Source of the DNA: Methanomassiliicoccus sp.
GTDB lineage: Archaea; Thermoplasmatota; Thermoplasmata; Methanomassiliicoccales; Methanomassiliicoccaceae
Assembly: GCA_033485155.1 (NCBI GenBank)
Contig: JAWQJJ010000001.1
Location: 1 to 64,000, forward strand
Direction: 5' to 3'
DNA: 64,000 nucleotides
Of this stretch, positions 60,525 to 64,000 are shown piece after piece. The position numbers and the translations under genes are program-made. Under the pieces are notes generated by a model. The model worked only from the letters and a program-made list of their open reading frames with translations. It was not told the DNA's origin and ran no database searches. Position 1 is the first letter of the stretch, and the number at the start of each line of letters is the position of its first letter.

Positions 60525-60538
60525 CCCCTCTTGCCCCC

Positions 60539-60889
60539 TTATTTGACCCCAAAATTTTTCTTCTTGACCGCGAGGCGCTCCTCATAATTCACAGGAAGCT
60601 TCCACGCAAGGTATTCAACGTCGTCGAGCTGCTTCACGAAGACGGCTTTGCTCTTCTCATCGATGAGCTTGTTGAACTTGCGCACATTTAAGCGATAGGT
60701 CACGAACCAGATGACGCCGACGAGCGTCATGACCGCCCCGATCCCGATGAGCCAGTAGCCCCAGGCACCGATATCGCGGAAATAATCGCCCAGGAGATCA
60801 AGCAATCCCACGATCATCAAGACCGCGCCCGCCCCGAGGATGGCCAGGGAGATGGCCCGGGCATGCTGCACGGTGTATGGCTTAGACAT
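60539..60889 (-). CDS. small membrane protein, two predicted helices
   Basis: A 116-residue protein. Helices are near residues 15-35 (ISLAILGAGAVLMIVGLLDL) and 45-67, followed by a charged C-terminal tail (KFNKLIDEKSKAVFVKQLDD). No family is recognised. ATG 60889 is chosen over TTG 60898 because it is the common start form; the two differ by three codons. Confidence 0.65.
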   Translation of the reverse strand: MSKPYTVQHARAISLAILGAGAVLMIVGLLDLLGDYFRDIGAWGYWLIGIGAVMTLVGVIWFVTYRLNVRKFNKLIDEKSKAVFVKQLDDVEYLAWKLPVNYEERLAVKKKNFGVK

Positions 60890-60942
60890 GGAGGCCAAAT
60901 CTGCGATGGCCTATTCAAGATTATCCTCATAACTTAGATGCA

Positions 60943-61338
60943 ATGAAAATCTTCGAGACCTTCCAGTTCGTTGGTCCGAGCGTGCGCGCTCCCCACGCTA
61001 GCCCCCTCGTCCTGCTTATGGTGGCCTCTGTTTCCATTGCCGCGCTCATGGCCCTCTCCGACTTCAATCCTGTCGAGATGCCCCAGCTCCGAGACCTGGA
61101 CGCGGACGCTGCGACCATGACGTTGGTGGTCTTGGAATGCCGGATATGTACCGGAGGGTACCTCCTCGAGCTCGCCGATGGGGTGGGCGGCGAGGCAAGG
61201 GCCTTCTGCCCAGCTCATCTATTGTCCACTCCCCTGGACCGCGGGTCGACGGTGACGATCACGGTGATGCGCTCCTCCGATGACCCCTCTTTCCTCTTTG
61301 TTCAGGAGATCTCGCTGCCTCCGACCGGAAAGGATTGA
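60943..61338 (+). CDS. membrane-anchored OB-fold-like protein upstream of tiaS
   Basis: A 131-residue protein with one N-terminal membrane helix (LVLLMVASVSIAALMALS, residues 22-39) and a C-terminal domain with strands TMTLVVLECRICTGGYLLEL, ARAFCPAHLLS and RGSTVTITVMRS, reminiscent of an OB fold. It ends 33 nt before tiaS, so they may be cotranscribed. Function unknown; RNA binding at the membrane is only a hint. Confidence 0.6.
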   Translation: MKIFETFQFVGPSVRAPHASPLVLLMVASVSIAALMALSDFNPVEMPQLRDLDADAATMTLVVLECRICTGGYLLELADGVGGEARAFCPAHLLSTPLDRGSTVTITVMRSSDDPSFLFVQEISLPPTGKD

Positions 61339-61371
61339 TATCCCCCCGCCCCTTCGGTGGCCTGAAGGCCC

Positions 61372-62679
61372 ATGTTCATCGCCGCCGACGACACTGACTC
61401 GTCCACCTGGATGTGCACCACGTTCCTCGCCACGGAACTGGTACGGGCCCTTTCCGACCACGATCTCATCGGGCTGCCGAGACTGGTCCGGCTCAACCCA
61501 GCGGTCCCCTGGAAGACCAGGGGGAACGGGGCCATATGCATCAGGGTGGGCCGGGGGATCGGGCAGCCGCGGCTGTGCGGTCATATGGATGGCAAGGACG
61601 TTCTCTGCTACGCCCGTTCCCAGGAGGACCCTGATCCCGATGAAATAATGGCCAGATGCTGGCCGGTGGTGGAGAGATGGTCGCAGAGGGACGACTCCGA
61701 TCCCGGCCTGGTTGTCACCGCCGAGGCCCCCGAGGGGGAGCTATATCGGCATGCGGTGCGGCGGATCATCGACAAAGAGGAGGCGCTAGCCGCGCTGCGA
61801 GGGGTGGGGGCGCGAACCTTCGAGATCAACTCCGGTCGCGGGCTGATAGGCGCCGCGGCGGCCGCGGCGTGGAGGCCGATGGACCGTACCTACGAGGTAC
61901 TGGCGTATCGGGAGAGGGAACGGTGGGGGCGTCCTCGGGAGGTCTCCCCGGAGGACATCGCCCTCCTGGACCGGCGGTTCCCCTCTACCTTCAACAATTA
62001 CGAGCATGTCGCTGGCCGTCCGGCCATCGTGCCCCACACCACCTGTCCCGTCCTCTACGGCATCCGGGGCGACTCTCCCCTCGACCTCGTCAAGGCGGCG
62101 TCCTCGGTAGCCTCCGAGCCGGTGGACCGGTGGCTGATGTTCATAACCAACCAGGGGACCGACGACCACATAATCACCGCGTGGGACCGCTTGGTGCCAA
62201 ACTCCTCGTACCTGGTGGAGGGGAATGTGGCAACAATGCCGGCCACCATACCTGGCGGCCATGTGATTTTCGCTCTTAGCACCCGGGACGGCGACGTCGA
62301 CTGCGCCGCCTACGAACCCTCCAAGGGCTTCCGGGCCATCGTGCGCCAGCTGCGACCGGGGGACCGGGTCCAGGTCATGGGAGAGCTGCGCGAAGCTCCC
62401 CGTACTCTCAACATCGAGAAGCTCAACGTCCTATCGTTGGCGCGGTCGATGGTGAAGCTCTCAAACCCCCCCTGCCCGGCGTGCGGCCGCCGGACCAAGT
62501 CGGCGGGGCAGGGGCAGGGTTACCGCTGCCGGGAGTGCGGCACGAAGGGGCTGGAAGCGACTATGCAGGAAGAGGTGCGTCAGATCGGCCCGGGATGGTA
62601 CGAGCCGCCGGTGTGCACCCGTCGCCATTTGTCGAAGCCGCTGAAGCGTATGGGCGTGCAATCGACCATCGTCGTATAG
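61372..62679 (+). CDS. tiaS: tRNA(Ile2) 2-agmatinylcytidine synthetase TiaS
   Basis: A 435-residue TiaS, which attaches agmatine to C34 of the CAU anticodon of tRNA-Ile2 using ATP, so that it reads AUA. The N-terminus is FIAADDTDSSTWMCTTFLA (TiaS catalytic/tRNA domain), HTTCPVLYGIRGD follows near residue 224, an OB segment (GDRVQVMGELREAPRTLNIE near residue 325) and a zinc ribbon (CPACGRRTK...CRECG) close the chain. The C-terminus is basic. The enzyme is specific to Archaea. Confidence 0.93.
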   Translation: MFIAADDTDSSTWMCTTFLATELVRALSDHDLIGLPRLVRLNPAVPWKTRGNGAICIRVGRGIGQPRLCGHMDGKDVLCYARSQEDPDPDEIMARCWPVVERWSQRDDSDPGLVVTAEAPEGELYRHAVRRIIDKEEALAALRGVGARTFEINSGRGLIGAAAAAAWRPMDRTYEVLAYRERERWGRPREVSPEDIALLDRRFPSTFNNYEHVAGRPAIVPHTTCPVLYGIRGDSPLDLVKAASSVASEPVDRWLMFITNQGTDDHIITAWDRLVPNSSYLVEGNVATMPATIPGGHVIFALSTRDGDVDCAAYEPSKGFRAIVRQLRPGDRVQVMGELREAPRTLNIEKLNVLSLARSMVKLSNPPCPACGRRTKSAGQGQGYRCRECGTKGLEATMQEEVRQIGPGWYEPPVCTRRHLSKPLKRMGVQSTIVV

Positions 62680-62765
62680 AATGACCGGCAGTTTTTTTAT
62701 ACGCCAATTCCCTGGCCGCTACGGATGGGAGTGCAGCTCCCAGGATACAGCAGGAGCATGATCAT

Positions 62766-63944
62766 TTGAAGGAAGCGGTCATCATCAGTGCCGCCCGTAC
62801 CGCGGTCGGCAAGTTTGGAGGCTCGTTGAAGAACTTTCCAGTCCCCCAGCTGGGGGCCGTGGCCATTGCCGAGGCGGTCAAGAGGGCCACGCTGGAGCCC
62901 AAGGACGTGCAGGAGTGCATGATGGGCATTGTTCTCTCAGCCGGGGTCGGCCAGAACCCCGCCCGACAGGCGGCATTGAAGGCCGGACTGCCGGTGGAGA
63001 TAGGCTCCCTGAACATCAACAAGATATGCGGCTCGGGGCTGAAGACGGTCATGCTGGCCGCTTCCTCCGTACGGGCCGGGGAGAACGACGTGGTCGTGGC
63101 CGGAGGTATGGAGAACATGAGCGCCGCCCCCTACCTTCTCATGGAGGGCCGCTTCGGCTATCGGCTCGGGGATAACAAGATCGTCGACCACCTGGTTCGT
63201 GATGGCCTGTGGGACGCCCCCACCGACCAGCACATGGGCAATACCGCCGAGCTGGTGGCAGAGCGCCACAACGTCACGAGGCAGGAGGCCGATGAACTGT
63301 CCTACCAGAGTCACGTCAAGGCCACTGCTGCCCAGAAAGCGGGCCGCTTCGACAAGGAGATCGTGCCGATCAAGATGAAGGTCAAGAAGGAGGAGATCGA
63401 GTTCCGCCAGGACGAGGGGGTCCGCCCGGACATATCCATAGACGCCCTGGCGAAGCTCAAGCCGGCGTTCAAGGAGGGCGGCGTCGTCACCGCCGGCAAC
63501 GCATCGCAGATCAGCGACGGCGCGGCCGCCGTGGTGGTGACCTCCAGGGAGTACGCCGAGGCTCGGGGAATAAAACCGCTCGCCACCATCGTCGACTACT
63601 GCACCGGGGGCACCAGGCCGGAGTGGATCATGGAGGCGCCGATCTCCGCCACCCGCACCCTGCTGGAGCGCAACAAAATGGGCATCGAGGACATCGATCT
63701 GTTCGAGCACAACGAGGCTTTCGCCACCGCCTCGGTTGCGGTCAAGCGGGCCCTCAAGGTGCCTGACGATCGCTTCAACGTGAACGGCGGCGCGGTTGCT
63801 CTCGGCCATCCCATCGGTTGCTCCGGCACCAGGGTGCTGACCACTCTGATCTACGCGATGCACGACCGCGGTGCCCGCACCGGCCTGGCAACCCTGTGCC
63901 TGGGTGGCGGGAACGCGGTGTCGATGATTATCCGCCGGGAATGA
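62766..63944 (+). CDS. acetyl-CoA acetyltransferase (thiolase)
   Basis: A 392-residue thiolase. Cys88 in NINKICGSGLK is the acylated nucleophile; EHNEAFA carries the His and LCLGGGNA the second Cys. The full-length thiolase II pattern suggests biosynthetic condensation of acetyl-CoA, for example the first mevalonate step, rather than the archaeal type fused operonally to DUF35 and HMG-CoA synthase. The start is a TTG at 62766 with GGAG upstream. It is followed by a strong terminator. Confidence 0.92.
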   Translation: MKEAVIISAARTAVGKFGGSLKNFPVPQLGAVAIAEAVKRATLEPKDVQECMMGIVLSAGVGQNPARQAALKAGLPVEIGSLNINKICGSGLKTVMLAASSVRAGENDVVVAGGMENMSAAPYLLMEGRFGYRLGDNKIVDHLVRDGLWDAPTDQHMGNTAELVAERHNVTRQEADELSYQSHVKATAAQKAGRFDKEIVPIKMKVKKEEIEFRQDEGVRPDISIDALAKLKPAFKEGGVVTAGNASQISDGAAAVVVTSREYAEARGIKPLATIVDYCTGGTRPEWIMEAPISATRTLLERNKMGIEDIDLFEHNEAFATASVAVKRALKVPDDRFNVNGGAVALGHPIGCSGTRVLTTLIYAMHDRGARTGLATLCLGGGNAVSMIIRRE

Positions 63945-63956
63945 TCACAATCCCTT

Positions 63957-63983
63957 CCCCCGCCTTAGCGGGGGTTTACTTTT
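63957..63983 (+). terminator. terminator after the thiolase gene
   Basis: CCCCCGC-CTTA-GCGGGGG is a perfect 7-bp stem with a four-base loop (63957-63963 and 63968-63974 with loop 63964-63967), followed by TTTACTTTTT. It begins 12 bases after the stop. Confidence 0.8.
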
Positions 63984-64000
63984 TCTCCCGCTGACCGGTT

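Noticed and set aside
62766-63944. Archaeal thiolase-DUF35-HMG-CoA synthase operon
   Set aside because: No DUF35 or HMG-CoA synthase gene is adjacent; the gene ends at a strong terminator.

Overview
The window is about 64 kb of dense, GC-rich archaeal chromosome. Archaeal markers are transcription factor B, Gar1, the A-type ATP synthase operon, the DNA polymerase D small subunit (DP1), Orc1/Cdc6, TiaS, archaeal phosphopantothenate synthetase, a split GMP synthase, a splicing endonuclease and CDC48. DP1 with these genes points to a euryarchaeon in the broad sense. The high GC content, the many TATA-like boxes 25-30 nt before start codons (leaderless genes) and the mixture of lipid genes suggest a Thermoplasmatota lineage such as Methanomassiliicoccales. 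That placement is an inference: no methanogenesis or rRNA gene lies in the window. I recognised no rRNA, tRNA, CRISPR array, transposase or prophage.

Layout. Positions 1-8.5 kb are accessory: a methyltransferase fragment, DUF169, a membrane PH-like protein, a CDF metal transporter, a degenerate RNase III-like protein, one strikingly AT-rich gene with an internal duplication, tiny Cys-rich and ribbon-helix-helix ORFs, a VOC protein and a Kef-type antiporter. 8.7-18.1 kb holds a Ca2+-type P-ATPase overlapping RtcA, a PAC2 chaperone, RibD-type reductase, a Mut7-C protein, a large secreted protein and DUF131. 18.1-24.9 kb is nucleotide and cofactor metabolism: both GMP synthase subunits, PurE, adenosylhomocysteinase with a PfkB kinase, and phosphopantothenate synthetase. 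25.0-28.4 kb holds Gar1-TFB, a zinc-ribbon/TPR membrane protein and EndA.

28.5-32.5 kb is a heat-shock module: a Phr-like regulator, two small proteins, CDC48 and Hsp20. The two promoters share the same inverted repeat placed just downstream of a TATA box. 32.5-47.3 kb contains a COG1395 regulator, a UbiA-like fusion convergent with a geranylgeranyl reductase, a giant pilin-like FG-GAP surface protein, a CYTH phosphatase/cyclase, a zinc-ribbon CPBP protease, DP1 and a Na+/Ca2+ exchanger.

47.4-55.9 kb is the complete A1Ao ATP synthase operon in the order H-I-K-E-C-F-A-B-D, followed by an overlapping 50-residue membrane ORF. 56-64 kb has dCMP deaminase, a signal peptidase and Orc1/Cdc6. A likely replication origin with ORB-like repeats sits beside Orc1/Cdc6. 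HflX, a membrane OB-fold protein, TiaS and a thiolase follow.

The main points for follow-up are the Phr-like operator pair, the origin with three 22-nt ORB-like repeats, the giant surface protein, and several genes (orc1/cdc6, the reductase, a Cys-rich ORF) whose best Shine-Dalgarno sequence precedes a non-AUG codon.
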